A DNA stretch of 64,000 nt from Anolis sagrei (lineage: Eukaryota > Chordata > Lepidosauria > Squamata > Anolidae). Below the pieces are notes generated by a model. That model saw only the letters and a program-made list of their open reading frames with translations, was not told where the DNA came from and searched no databases. The position numbers were made by a program, and so were the translations under genes. Shown in pieces: positions 33,560 to 45,460 of the stretch. Positions within the stretch are counted from its first letter, which is position 1; each line of letters starts with the position of its first letter. The stretch lies in the NCBI RefSeq assembly GCF_037176765.1, contig NC_090021.1, positions 56,786,953 to 56,850,952 on the forward strand, written 5' to 3'.

Positions 33560-34950
33560 TTAACTACTTGGAAGGCGAACCTGCTGTGCAAGGAACAAAT
33601 TGGAGACTATATAGTTGAATCAAACATGAATTTATTAACTGACAAGAATTTTAAACTTTCTCTCCTCCTGAGTCTCACAACAAAGTCTTTATGAGGAGAG
33701 GCCAAATTTTTGAGAGATGGATACAATTGTGGCCGAACTAAGGCTCTTGAATATTTATTTCTTCTTATTGTTTCTTTCTTGTATGCTGTTCAACTGCCCC
33801 TGAGATATTCTCAATATTTAATTCCGATTGGACTTGAATACAGTTCTGACTGGACTTGACTACAGTTCTTACTGAACATGCTATTTGTAGAACTTCCAGT
33901 CTTCCTCTCTTTGCACTTTCCAATCATGAAAAGACTGACTCTTCCCAGAACCAGAAGTGCCTTGCCCGAGGCTCCGCCCCTGGGGGGATTCTTAAAGGGG
34001 CAGGGCAATGGAGGCTTCAAAAGCAAAGAAGCTGTCTATATTACCCCCCCCCCCACAGAAACTGTACATTAACTAGGGGTAAACAGTGAGGGTCTTCATG
34101 TGGCATGACAGATTCTCTAGTACCATTTTATACAATGGGATAGTAACTGTTGTCCCTTATATAAAATGGCAAAATCCAGGTCTGCTGTTTGGATTTTTTT
34201 AAAAAAACTTTTTAAAGCAATGAATGAATTTGTAGATTTGGAGGACTAATCAAATTACATTTTAATTACTCTAAAAGGAACAAAATAGTTAAAAATAGTC
34301 TATTATGAGGTTTAAAAACTTAATTTTTTTACATAATAGTTGATTATGCTACAATTTTACCTCATCCAATGTATATATCCATGGTTTTAATGTTGTTTTT
34401 ACTTTTTAAAATTGCTGCTCATGTTTTCAGAATTATTCATTTTATTGTTTACAATGTTGTGGGCAGTGTTTGCTGTGAATCACTCAAATCTTAAAATACG
34501 GGATGGGTGAGAAAGACATAGATTCAAACAAGTTTAAACAATGTGGGAAAATAAAAGTTAACACCAAACAATATTTATGTTTCAAATTTACTAGATCTTT
34601 GAACAGCTTTTTTACTTTTGGGGTTGGAGATGTACTGAATTTTTACCCCCATATCTGCATTTGCTAGTTTTCAAATAATACTATGTTCTGAAATATTGGC
34701 ATCTTCGATCTTACCCCACTGCTTTGTATGATTCGAAGGAAATATGTGATTTGAAGGAAAAGGTAAGCAAAATGGTCATCTCCCCTGTGAGATAAGGTTA
34801 CAGTGTTTAGGTTTATGGGGGGAAAGTCAAGTGTACAGATACAGAAAGTTGCTATTTGTGGAGAAAGTGGGTAGGGAGAAAAATTTTGTCTTTCCCTTTG
34901 CTCTCCCCCCCCCCCCCATCTTTTATTGGAACACACATGCAAAGAGTTAG
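33560..34950. other. No gene seen; possible old repeat at 33575-34075
   Basis: A GC-richer block (33955-34060) with GCCTTGCCCGAGGCTCCGCC and a C run stands out from its AT-rich surroundings. It could be the remains of a terminal repeat, but paired ends were not found. Confidence 0.3.
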
Positions 34951-34956
34951 CTACAG

Positions 34957-36520
34957 ATTTTGCAGTCCAACCCCCTGCCAAGAAGCAGGAAAATTGTACT
35001 CAAAGCACTCCTGACAGATGGCCATCCAGCCTCTGTTTAAAAGCCTCCAAAGAAGGAGCCTCCACCACACTCCAGGACAGAGGGTTCTACTTCCGAAGAG
35101 CTCTCACAATCAGGAAGTTCTTTCTAATGTTCATATAGAATCTCCTTTCTTGTAGTTTGAAGCCATTACTCCATTGTGTCATAGTCTCCAGGGCAGCAGA
35201 AAACAAGCTTGCTCCCTCCTACCTATGACTTTCTCTCACATACTTATACATGGCTATCATGTCTCCTCTCAGCCTTCTCTTTTTCAGGCTAAATATGCCC
35301 AGCTCTTTAAGCCCTTCCTCATAGAAATTGTTCTCCAGATCCTTGATCATTTTAGTTGCCCTCCTCTGGACACATTCCAGCATATCAACATCTCCCTTCA
35401 ATTGTGGTGTCCAGAATTGGACACAATATTCCAGGTGTGGTCTAACCAAGGTAGAATAGAAGGGAAGCATTACTTCCCTGGATCTAGACACTAGGCATGT
35501 GCAACCATGTTTCTAAATGGTTCTAAAGTAGTTACAAAACTAAAGTTCTGGTGGTGAAAACTAGGGGGCGCTGGTGCTTTGCTTCTACAGTGTTGCTAAA
35601 GTTCTGGTGGTGAAACTTTCAGAACTCTAACAACTTTCAAAATTCCATTATAAATGGCAGTTCCTAATAGGTTCTGTCATAAAAAACACCAATAATGAAA
35701 TAATAATGAAATTTTGAAAGTTTTGTAAGAGTTCTGACATTTTCACCACCAGAACTTTAGCAACACTGTAGAAGCAAAGCACCAGTGTCCCCTAGTTTTC
35801 ACCACCAGAACTTTAGTTTTGCAACTACTTTAGAACCATGGTTGCACATGCCTACTAGACACTATACTCCTATTGAACCAGGCCAAAATCCCATTGGCTT
35901 TTTTTTGCCACCGCATCACATTGTTAGCTCATGTTTAACTTGTTGTCCTTGAGGATTCCAAGATTATTTTCACACGTACTGCTCTCGAGCCATGCGTCTC
36001 CCATTCTGTATCTTTGCATTTCTTTTTCCTGCCTAAGTGGAGTATCTTGCATTTGTCACTGTTGAACTTCATTTTGTTAGTTTTGGTCCATCTCTCTAAT
36101 TGTTTTGAATTCTGCTCCTGTCTTCTGGAGTATTAGCTATCCCTCCCAGTTTGGTGTAACTGCAGACTTGATGATCATGCCTTCTAACCCTTCATCTAAG
36201 TCATTAATAAAGATGTTGAACAGGACTGGGCCCAGGACAGAATCCTGCGGCACTCCGCTTGTCACTTCTTTCCAGGATGAAGAGGAAGCATTGGTGAGCA
36301 CCCTCCGGGTTCATTCGCTTAACCAATTACTGATCCACCTCACCGTAGTTTTGCCTAGCCCACATTGGACTAGTTTGTTTGCCAAAAGGTCATGAGAGAA
36401 CTTGTAGAAGACCTTACTGAAGTCCAGATACTCTACATCCATGGCATTCCCCGCATCTACCCAGCTTGTAACATAGGCTTCGCCCTCCAGATCCCCCAAT
36501 GTTGGCTCCTTCCTCGAACA
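34957..36520 (-). mobile_element. CR1 LINE, long 5'-truncated copy split by a hAT palindrome
   Basis: On the minus strand the reverse transcriptase block MDVEYLDFSKVFYKFSHDLL (about 36450) is followed, after a stretch of 3' coding sequence, by [20 protein letters not shown] and [17 protein letters not shown] (35430-35219). The 3' UTR reaches 34957 without the usual ATTCTATGAT repeat. A 363-bp palindrome (35492-35854) splits it. Stops and frameshifts occur between the recognisable blocks. Confidence 0.9.
35492..35854. mobile_element. Long palindromic hAT MITE inside CR1
   Basis: It begins TAGGCATGTGCAACCATG and ends CATGGTTGCACATGCCTA. The two ~125-bp arms pair almost completely (AAAGTTCTGGTGGTGAAA / TTTCACCACCAGAACTTT occurs twice in each arm). 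It is flanked by perfect 8-bp duplications CTAGACAC at 35484-35491 and 35855-35862. An 8-bp duplication and TAGGC-type ends suit the hAT superfamily. Confidence 0.9.
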
Positions 36521-36529
36521 AAAGAACAA

Positions 36530-37515
36530 AAACAAATTATTCTTCAAAACTCAAAATTGGCAAGTTCTTCTTTTCCTCACAAAAAAAAGTAAACAAAGGG
36601 TTTCCATTCTTTCACATTTTTCACATTTCACATTTTTTAAGAAACAGATTAATTTGTCCATCTCATCCAAGTCCATCATTTTAATCATCCAATCATCTAT
36701 TGTTAGTGCTGCTGAGTTCTTCCATTTTTCTGTGTTGAACAACCTGGCTGCTGTGATCATATATTGTAACAGTCTATCATAGTCATTTCTATCAGTCAGA
36801 CTAAATAGAACAGTCTCAGGTTTTAACTGGATATTTTTCCCCAAAACTTTCTGGATCACCTTATGTATTTGAACCTAGTATTTTCTTGGCATGTTTACAT
36901 GTCCACCATGTATAAAGACCCCACTAGCTGTTTACATTTCCAGCAAGTGTTGGAGATCTCTTAAGACATGTAACCACTTTATCACACCAGGGCTTTAAAT
37001 CAGGCAACTCTACATTTCTGCTGCCTGCAGAATTCTGGGAAATGTAGTTTGGGAAGGCAAGGACCTCTATAGCTGAGAATTCAAAAGGCCCACCCTAAAT
37101 TGCATCTCTCATAATTCTGTAGGCAGAGGAAATGCAGGACTGCTTGTTTTTAAAGCCCTGGTGTGATAACTTAGTTAGCTTTTCCAGAGTCATATATAAT
37201 CAAATACATAATTTTATTAAACAGTCTTCTTTAGAATATAACGTACATGTTAACCCCTTGGTCTGCATTTTATCCCATTAGTCCAACATTATATTATGTG
37301 CCCACTTGGTGATGCATTCTTTAATTTGCTCATCTACCATTTCCCATTTCAATAAAATGTTATGAATTAGAGCAATTACATGTTCATCATTAGCACATAA
37401 TTGCAACTCGAATTCCAATTTACTCAGTTCAAAACCAAATAATTGCTTATCTTGCCCAAATCTCTCTATTAACTGTAAATAAGAAAACCACTGAAAACCA
37501 AAATACCTCTGCAAT
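36530..37515 (-). mobile_element. L1 LINE, ORF2 C-terminal part
   Basis: The minus-strand frame at 37514-37278 (WFSYLQLIERFGQDKQLFGF) and the one at 36859-36551 (YMITAARLFNTEKWKNSAAL, DDWMIKMMDLDEMDKL) match the L1 ORF2 C-terminus. A MITE (36979-37169) divides the two. It abuts the CR1 on its left. Confidence 0.75.
36979..37169. mobile_element. MITE with perfect 21-bp inverted ends in L1
   Basis: The left end TTATCACACCAGGGCTTTAA and the right end TTAAAGCCCTGGTGTGATAA are perfect inverted copies. The inner arms AATTCTGGGAAATGTAGTTT / ATCTCTCATAATTCTGTAGG pair partly. TA at both edges suggests a Tc1/mariner-type target, though the symmetry makes the exact edge uncertain. Confidence 0.75.
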
Positions 37516-37767
37516 CAATTGTTCTCATGTTTTACAATTTTATTCTTTGCATTTGGCCCAGCTCACTGTGTTCAATTCTGTTATCATTTTATTTTTTGTG
37601 TTTATTTTATTGCATTATTTTGTTATTGTTGCACTTTATTTGATGTCATTGGATGTTATTATTTGTTTGTGTTTATTTTATTTTGCTTTATTTTAATTTC
37701 CTGGCTTGGCCTCACCATCTACCAACTAGTTCCTACCATCCTTAACTTCTCCCCCAGCTCCATTTTT

Positions 37768-37948
37768 TTCATGCCAGGAGTGACTTGAGAAACTGCAAGG
37801 ATGTTGCCCAGGGGACGCCTGGATGTTTAATGTTTTACCATCCTTGTGGGAGGCTTCGCTCATGTCCCTGGATTTGAACCACTGACCTTTTGGTCTGCAG
37901 TCCTGCCGGCACAAGGCTTTAACCCATTTCACCACCGGGTGCAACTCC
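37768..37948 (-). mobile_element. tRNA-derived SINE (unnamed family), shortened copy
   Basis: The tail ATGCCAGGAGTGACTTGAGA, the middle GGATGTTGCCCAGGGGACGC and the head (CAGTCCTGCCGGCACAAGG, then GGCTTTAACCCATTTCACC) match the copy at 50481-50732. About 70 bases in the middle are missing. Confidence 0.75.
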
Positions 37949-37949
37949 A

Positions 37950-39335
37950 ATGAAATGCTGCCTATTAAGGGTGGCCACAAGAAAATAATTCTGGAACTCA
38001 TTCTGATATTCAGCCAGAATACAGAGTAAAGAGCAATTGTTTTTAAAGTGGGTTAAGTGTTAAACAATTGGTTGGCATGCAAATTGTTGTGATCTTGATT
38101 GGTAAGGACAGCAGCCAATAATAGGTGAGTACATTTTTGCTATCTGAGTACGCAGGACCTAGGAAATGTTTCACCTACTCCATGTTTTCACATTATATTC
38201 CTACTAAACCACAGAATTTCTATCCTACTTCTTATAGTTTGGATTGGCATAACACAAGCAAGAGCCTAATGAAGCTGCCAAGCTTATGCCCTTCTCTACC
38301 GAGTGATTCATTTTTGCTTTGAAACTGAATGCTGAGGAAGAAAAATGGGCAGGTCTCATTCTCCTCATTATAAATGTTAGCATTTATTCAGTCAGTGGTG
38401 CCAGTAAGGTTGTCTTTACATCTTCAGATCCATTGTTGTTCCATTATTATATTACATGTTTTAGGAGGCATCCCTAGTGAATTCAGGCATTCATTTTAAC
38501 TGGTATGCTATTCTCTGTGGATAGATCCTCTGTGGTAAAGGAGGAAAATGCTGAATGTCTTTTTCTGAAAAGTGCCTAGAAGGGCAGGTGGGAGAGATGG
38601 GAGCCTAGAGTTGATCTATGCAATAGAGTAGGAGGATATTTTCTAGCTGTGAAAATTTAATTTAAAAAATAGGAGGAAGGAAGCTGTGCAAACTGGTGGA
38701 ACTAAATGGTGCCATGACAGAGCCATTACATTGACACAGGATTCTTAACTCACCATCCTTCTGTATCTGCATGTTGAATTAGTTCAGCTTTTGTCATAGA
38801 AAGATTTGTCATCTTTCACTATTGTTGTAGCCTGAGGGATACTTTCTCCTTGCATTCTCTTTTATTTGATTACTGGGACCATTTCCCAAAGTCATGGTTG
38901 TTATCAGCTTTTGAGCCAACTCTAATATGGTTCCTTTCATGTATAATAATTAAGAAAGTCGAGGAAGAGTACCTGCTCTCCTTGTCACTCCTCAGGTTAA
39001 GAACATCCTTTCCTTTGAGGTATGATTTTCATAACAGTAGTATAATTCTAGAAATAAGTAAAAGCTTATTTTAAAAGAGAGAGAGAGAGAGGAAGATTCT
39101 AGGACCTGGATGTACTCAAATCTTGGTCTTGAATGTTGAAAAACCTGAACTTACTTCAACTGGTTTTGAACTTGTTTTAAAATGTTCAATATGTTTAATA
39201 TTTAATATGTTGTACTCTTATTTTTTTTACTTTTAAAAGTGTTTTAAATTTATTATACTGTTTTATTGCACGTTATACAGATAACATTAATGATAGGGTA
39301 TGAATATTAAAGTAAATAAAGTGAATTTTAGGCAT
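37950..39335. other. No gene seen
   Basis: Unique AT-rich sequence with a short AG run (39079-39092). Confidence 0.4.
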
Positions 39336-39340
39336 GAAAT

Positions 39341-39380
39341 GTTGCTGCAGATGATTGAAGGCACATTCATCTGCAGCAAC
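39341..39380. repeat. Perfect 14-bp hairpin with a repeated flank
   Basis: GTTGCTGCAGATGA (39341-39354) pairs with TCATCTGCAGCAAC (39367-39380) around a 12-base loop. The segment GATGATTGAAGGCACA is found at 39350 and again at 39391. Confidence 0.85.
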
Positions 39381-39917
39381 AACGTTTATGGATGATTGAA
39401 GGCACACTGGTGCTTTCTGCTGAACTTTGGTCATAGAGTCATCCTGGAGAACATAGAAAACTCTAGAGAGATGTTCCCTCAGGTGAAAGCATTTTTGATG
39501 TTTTTCCACTTTGCAGGAATCTTTACTGAACCTGTAAAAATGGGGAGCCTACTGTAATTGTGTCTGCCCCACTTCCTAATAGAGGTCGGGTAAAGTCCAT
39601 AAACCACATGCATTTCCTGGGGTTAAAACAACCCCCTCCCCCACATTTGTTTTCCTTAGAATATCTCCAAATGACATTTGCTGCATTTTCTTCAGGCCAT
39701 TTTAGGTCCTGGAGAGGAGAACTTTCCACAGTTGTTTACACTTGTGACAGGTCTTTGTTTTTCCCAATCCTGCATGGAGTTTTCTCTCAGTTTCCACAAG
39801 GGCTATGCATTTTTGATATTGCACTTCTTGATTTCAGTGTGATGAGTTCCTGGATCCATTTCTTTAAAAAGCTGTTTCATCTCAAGCTTCTTCTCTGGTA
39901 AAAGTCTATTCTGCTAT

Positions 39918-40248
39918 AAAAGGTAAAGGTTTTCCCCTGACATTAAGTCCAGTCATGTCCAACTCTGGGGTGTGGTGCTCATCTCCATTTCTAAGCTGAA
40001 GAGCCAGCATTGTCAGTAGACACCTTCTAGGTCATGTGTCCAGCATGACTGCATGGAGCTCCATTACCTTCCCGCCGAAGAGGTAACGATTGATCTACTC
40101 ACATTTGCATGCTTTTGAAATGCTAGGTTGGCAGAAGCTGAGGCTGACAGAGGAAGCTCATGCCGCTCCCCAGATTCGAACCTGTGACCTTTCAGTCAAC
40201 AAGCTCAGCAGCTCAGTGCTTTAACCTGCTGTGCCACCTGGGGCTCCC
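39918..40248 (-). mobile_element. Full-length Sauria SINE
   Basis: Read on the minus strand, it begins with the tRNA-like head GGAGCCCCAGGTGGCACAGC, with a box-B-like GGTTCGAATC, and passes through the middle domain CTTCTGCCAACCTAGCATTT. It ends with the Bov-B-type 3' end GACTGGACTTAATGTCAGGG and the tail ACCTTTACCTTTT. CTATA on both sides may be a short target duplication. Confidence 0.9.
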
Positions 40249-40249
40249 T

Positions 40250-41865
40250 ATAGTATCTGCTATAGTACTATGAAAATTTTCCCTGTTTTGCACAATTACT
40301 TTCTTTAGCTCCATGGCTCTTTCTGCAAATTTTGCAGCCACCTTCATAAAATAGACTACAGCTCAGAAATAATAGTAACTCCTTTCTAGGAAGAGGACAG
40401 TCTCATCACAGCTTACATAAGCAGGCTTAAGGAGCTATGTATGGCCCCTGTAGTCCAATTTGTCTGTCTCAGGTCTATACCATGATGGGCCATATTAGAA
40501 TAGCTCTTGTCTGGCCTTAGTTATAGCAAAGAAGCAGGCAGGCTTAGCTAGCAAGATATATATCTCTAAAAGTTCACTTTCAATGACATCCAGTCAATTA
40601 CTATCCACGGACTCAAAAGTGTAGGTATCATGTAGGTATCTGACTGACTACAGTATGAACACATTCCTGAGCTAGTAGTTAGACATTTAATACAGCCCAG
40701 AAGTTTTTAAAAAGCCCCAATAACCAAATATGATGTGCTTGAGAAAAGGGTAGAAATTAGTATATCTGTCCACCACATCCACCACCTCTGCTACTGCATC
40801 TTCCTCCTTTTCCCAGCTGTATGGATGGAATAATGAAGAAAAAAGGAGTATAATTATAATCCTTTTAAGCTAGAGCTGCAGTTCTCAAACTATGCTCTGC
40901 GAAGCCCTTGGGGCTCTGCAGAGGTTCTGCACCCCCCACTGGTTCCCCTTTCACATGAACCCCATGGCTTGCAGAGTGTTCTACTGCCATCGAGTGGCCT
41001 GGGAAGAGGCCCAAACACTGCCATGAGGCCTACAGAACCTCCCTGAACTACATGGCCTAGGAAGCCCCAATGCCACTGGTGCCACGGCCTGCAAGGTCTC
41101 CATTGCATGGCAGAATGGGGTAGGACTGGATGACCCCTGGGGTTGTCTTATTGTAGTATTGTTGTTGTTTTGTTGTTGTTGCTCTGACTGTACTTTTCCT
41201 TCATGTTTTGGATTTCAGCATGCTTTTTCTTCCAGATTTTGTAATATTTATATGAGCATATATAAATGTAATGAGATATTGGGGATTGGAACCATGTCTA
41301 AACATGACATTCATTTATGTTTCATATACACTGTATACACATAGCCTTTCAGAAACCAAATATGTCACTGTCTTAGCCAACTGTGTGGACAGTTTTGGAT
41401 TTTGGAACTCTAGATAAGGGGTATTTGATTTATAATATAGGAATGACACAAGTATCTGTTTGTTTCTTAGCAGTAGGCAGATTAACAAAGAGTTGGGAGG
41501 AGGTGATATTAAAACCTGTTCTGGTCTTCTTGCAGATGAGAAATACAACCTTCTTCCAAGTCTGTTGCCATTGATATCTGATGTAACAGTGAGTTTGTTG
41601 CTTGAGCTCAGGCTTTTTCTTACCCAAATAAGATTGTACTAGATCATCAGTTTAGAAAGGGTTAAGTCACTGGATAGGGGTGTAACATCTGAACTGGTCC
41701 CCCAGGGAAAACTGTGCCATCTGTGCAAAAGAGTTCAATATCCAAACAGAAACATGGTATGCTAATTACTGAGCTCTTGAGAATTCATACACAGCCATAC
41801 AATATTTGTTATTCAAAGGATATCAGTCACACACCATTCATCCCCTTAACCTATATGGCAAATAA
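40250..41865. other. No gene seen
   Basis: Mostly unique. The segment 40875-41130 begins CTGCAGTTCTCAAACTATGC, like a hAT-Charlie end, but no partner end was found. (GTT)n is at 41159-41180. Confidence 0.35.
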
Positions 41866-41869
41866 GAAT

Positions 41870-42107
41870 CCAGCTTTGATGGTCTTGTGAAAGGGCAAAA
41901 GCCTACTGGAAAGATATCCAACTTAAACCAGAATATTTTTATTAGGAATAATCAATATAGAATGGGACACAAATAAAGATAAATTATTTAATTATATGAC
42001 AATGGCAGCTAGGGTGATTTATACCAGAACTTGGAGAACACAAGAAATACCCTCAACGGATCAATGGCTAATAAAATGCATGGCCCGACTTACCAAGCGA
42101 GGAACAT
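41870..42107 (+). mobile_element. L1 LINE, ORF2 C-terminal fragment
   Basis: The frame translates as MTMAARVIYTRTWRTQEIPS and TDQWLIKCMARLTK, a match to the L1 ORF2 C-terminus (AARIIxAQKWKxxEIPTxExW). It is cut at 42108 by a GC-rich insert. Confidence 0.65.
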
Positions 42108-42597
42108 TGTGGCAAGGGGCATCCTCTGCTGCCATCATGGCCGCAAGGGACTTCTTCTTCCCAGAAGCCCCCTGGATGGGGGAAAATTTTCCTGCTGGCT
42201 GGCTAAACAATTGGGAGCAGGCCCCGCCCTGCCTCTGGAGTGGCCAAGGCTGGCCTCTCCCTCCACCCGGGCAGCCTACTTAAGGCTGCCCTAGGCCCCT
42301 GGTAGGCACTGTGTCTGCTTCAGCTGATCCATCCCATTCATCCAGCCTGTTGTTTGTTTTTTGGTTCCTGTTAGCTTGTGTTTATTAGATTGTTCTCGTT
42401 AGCTTGTCACAATTCCGTAGTTGGTGTGTGGCATGGGCCCTGGATCTGGCTTCTTTATCCCCCTCCTTAGGGGAAGCTGGCGGGGGGAACGTCTGGTGGT
42501 TCCCAGGGGTGCCGAGTTAAACGTTTGCCTGGTATTCTGCCGACTGCACCCTGTGTGTTAAGTGGTATCGGACAGCAGTGGGCTGCCAGATTCTACA
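42108..42597. mobile_element. Candidate solo LTR (family unknown)
   Basis: This GC-rich, 490-bp block starts TGTGGCAAGG and ends ATTCTACA. It is set in AT-rich L1 sequence. It has a CTTAAGGC box and then a T-rich stretch, as an LTR might. Clear target duplications were not found, so this is only a candidate. No internal viral region is present. Confidence 0.35.
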
Positions 42598-42769
42598 AGG
42601 ACGGAAGGCCACTATAGACCAAAAAATAATACAGTTATATACTCACAATAATGTATCTCATATCTATGCTTATAATACTAACACATTCAATGTACTGGCA
42701 TCTACTACAAAGTATACTACATGCAATTCCCTTAACCAAAAGATTTCCTTATATGGGATAGATAACTAA

Positions 42770-43798
42770 TTCTTACAGCAAAATGCACAGGTTTGTAGTT
42801 TCTTTTTGAAAACCAAAAGTTTATCAATAACAAATTAAAGTTTGTAAGTCTTTTTTGCAAGTCTCTTAATCCAGAGCTTCTTGATGTGGGTACACAGCTG
42901 TTTCCTCCAGCTGAATGTACAAGTTTGTAAGTCCTTATTTTAGACCAAAGTTTGTCAACAGCAAAACACAGTATATCACTCCTTTTTTAGAATCCACAGT
43001 TTATAAACCACAACCAGTTTTGACTACGTGGAGTCTTCTTCAGGTGGTAGTTGATATAGGTGTAGAAATCCACAAATGGTAAGTTTTGCAAAGTGGAGAA
43101 TTCTTCAAGTAAAGTCAATATATGAATGTCAACAATGATGTGGACCTAAAGGGAACACATTGAGTGGTAGAACATAGTAAGGAAAACAATTACCAAATGT
43201 AGTGAAAGCCTACAGAACAGGAACCAAAGATACTCACTTAGGTTCTCCTACAAAGGTGCTCTGATTACTATGATTCTGCTGCAAGCACAGGGGAAGCAGA
43301 TGGAGACCCCAGTATATAGAGAGAAACTTAAAGTGTATGAAGAGAAATTTAAAGGGGCCCCGTATAGCTATCACTGTGAGTGTATCCAAGTCATCAATAG
43401 TAAGTTACTCATAAGAAAAACCTGTTTAAAGAGGCATGTACTGGCTCACATAAAACATTGAAATGGAATCATTTAGACCCTTAGGATGCACAGTTTTAAG
43501 TGTGAAAATCCAGAAGGCTTCACGTTGTTGTAGTCTAATAGATAAATCCATATTTGAGGAGGATGTAACCACCTCTAAAACCAGGACCCTGAATGATTCC
43601 GGACTATGTTTCATGACATTGAAATGTTTATATAAGCTTGAGTCAACAGCCTGATTTCTAATTTTACTCTTGTGTTCGATTACACGGAGTTTAATTTGTC
43701 TGCTGGTCTGTCTAACAGACAAATCAGGAAGCAGGGACAGAAAATGACAAATGACACCTTTAGTGGCGCATGTAGCAAAATGATGCAATTGGTAAATA
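42770..43798 (-). mobile_element. Penelope-like element, endonuclease end and 3' region
   Basis: The minus-strand frame at 43818-43426 reads YQLHHFATCATKGVICHFLS, then SVRQTSRQIKLRVIEHKSKI, and ends LQQREAFWIFTLKTVHPKGL with NDSISMF. This matches the GIY-YIG-type endonuclease domain (YVGQTSR...R..EH...I and ...RE.FWI..L.T..P.GLNE) of Penelope-like retroelements. Downstream, CTGAAGAAGACTCCACGTAG is also typical of their 3' region. Confidence 0.75.
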
Positions 43799-44091
43799 CT
43801 AGGCTTGGGCAGTTTCAATCGTTATGTTCGTTACTCGTTATTGATTCGTATTTAAATTAGCTTACGATCCAATATCGAGCCATGCAGGAATACTGTGAGG
43901 AGTAATTAAGAATCGAAACAATTTTTCCAATTTTCCTAATTATTTTCGTATGTCTGGTGTTGCCTTTCCTCCCCCTCCTCCTCCTCCTCCTTCTCCGGGA
44001 GAAGGAAAATGGAAAAGAAGGAGAGAAAAGGTGCCAGCATTGCCTTTCCTCCTCCTCCTCCTCCTCCTGGAGAAGGAAGAGGGGAAAGAAG

Positions 44092-44295
44092 GAGTCCACA
44101 CTGCCATATAATCCAATTTCAAAGCACATATTGTGGGATTTTCTGCTTTATATTCTGAGTTATATGGCTGTGTGGAAAGGTCCTGGGTTATCTGAGTCCA
44201 CACTGTCATATAATCCAATTCAAAGCACATATTGTGGGATTTTCTGCTTTATATTCTGAGTTATATGGCTGTGTGAAATGGCCCTGGGTTATCTG
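44092..44295. repeat. Two tandem copies of a ~102-bp palindromic unit
   Basis: GAGTCCACACTGCCATATAA at 44092 recurs at 44194 with one change. Each copy folds on itself (TCCACACTGCCATATAA / TTATATGGCTGTGTGGA). A third, short start follows at 44298. Confidence 0.85.
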
Positions 44296-44335
44296 AATCC
44301 ACACTGCTGATAGTTCGGCTGACAGGCTGATCAGT

Positions 44336-45460
44336 ATGTACTGTCTCTTCCCTTCCCTTCCTCTTCCTTCCTTCTTTCCTTCTTTCCTTCTTTCCTTCCA
44401 GCTGGCAAAACCCACATCCCCCCTCCCCCTCCCTCCTCTTTCTCCTGGCACCCTATTTGGCCAGGATTTAAATCGGATTAAAGAGGAGATGCTAGATGAA
44501 ACCTGAGCTGTATGTACTGTCTCTTCCCTTCCCTTCCTCTTCCTTCCTTCTTTCCTTCTTTCCATCTTTCCTTCCAGCTGGCAAAACCCACATCCCCCCT
44601 CCCCACTCCCTCCTCTTTCTCCTGGCACCCTATTTGGCCAGGATTTAAATCGGATTAAAGAGGAGATGCTAGATGAAACCTGAGCTATATGTACTGTCTC
44701 TTCCCTTCCCTTCCTCTTCCTTCCTTCTTTCCTTCTTTCCTTCTTTCCTTCCAGCTGGCAAAACCCACATCCCCCCTCCCCCTCCCTCCTCTTTCTCCTG
44801 GCACCCTATTTGGCCAGGATTTAAATCGGATTAAAGAGGAGATGCTAGATGAAACCTGAGCTGTATGTACTGTCTCTTCCCTTCCCTTCCTCTTCCTTCC
44901 TTCTTTCCTTCTTTCCATCTTTCCTTCCAGCTGGCAAAACCCACATCCCCCCTCCCCACTCCCTCCTCTTTCTCCTGGCACCCTATTTGGCCAGGATTTA
45001 AATCGGATTAAAGAGGAGATGCTAGATGAAACCTGAGCTATATGTACTGTCTCTTCCCTTCCCTTCCTCTTCCTTCCTTCTTTCCTTCTTTCCATCTTTC
45101 CTTCCAGCTGGCAAAACCCACATCCCCCCTCCCCACTCCCTCCTCTTTCTCCTGGCACCCTATTTGGCCAGGATTTAAATCGGATTAAAGAGGAGATGCT
45201 AGATGAAACCTGAGCTATATGTACTGTCTCTTCCCTTCCCTTCCTCTTCCTTCCTTCTTTCCTTCTTTCCATCTTTCCTTCCAGCTGGCAAAACCCACAT
45301 CCCCCCTCCCCACTCCCTCCTCTTTCTCCTGGCACCCTATTTGGCCAGGATTTAAATCGGATTAAAGAGGAGATGCTAGATGAAACCTGAGCTATATGTA
45401 CTGTCTCTTCCCTTCCCTTCCTCTTCCTTCCTTCTTTCCTTCCTTCCTTCCTTTCAGGTG
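44336..45460. repeat. 176-177-bp tandem array, 6.4 copies
   Basis: Units starting ATGTACTGTCTCTTCCC lie at 44336, 44512, 44689, 44865, 45042, 45219 and 45396 (partial). Each has a pyrimidine block, GCTGGCAAAACCCACATCCC and GAGGAGATGCTAGATGAAAC. Two variants exist: A (CCTTC in the pyrimidine block, then CCCCTCC, GAGCTGT) and B (CCATC, CCCACTCC, GAGCTAT), in the order A B A B B B. Differences between units are few. A 259-codon minus-strand frame across it is an artefact of the repeat. Confidence 0.95.

Noticed and set aside
33575-34075. LTR-like block with a GC-rich centre
   Set aside because: No paired ends, no target duplication, and edges could not be set.
39918-40248. tRNA gene
   Set aside because: The tRNA-like head belongs to a SINE, and no complete cloverleaf was seen.
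40875-41130. hAT-Charlie element
   Set aside because: Only one end-like motif (CAGTTCTCAAACT). No inverted partner or duplication was found.
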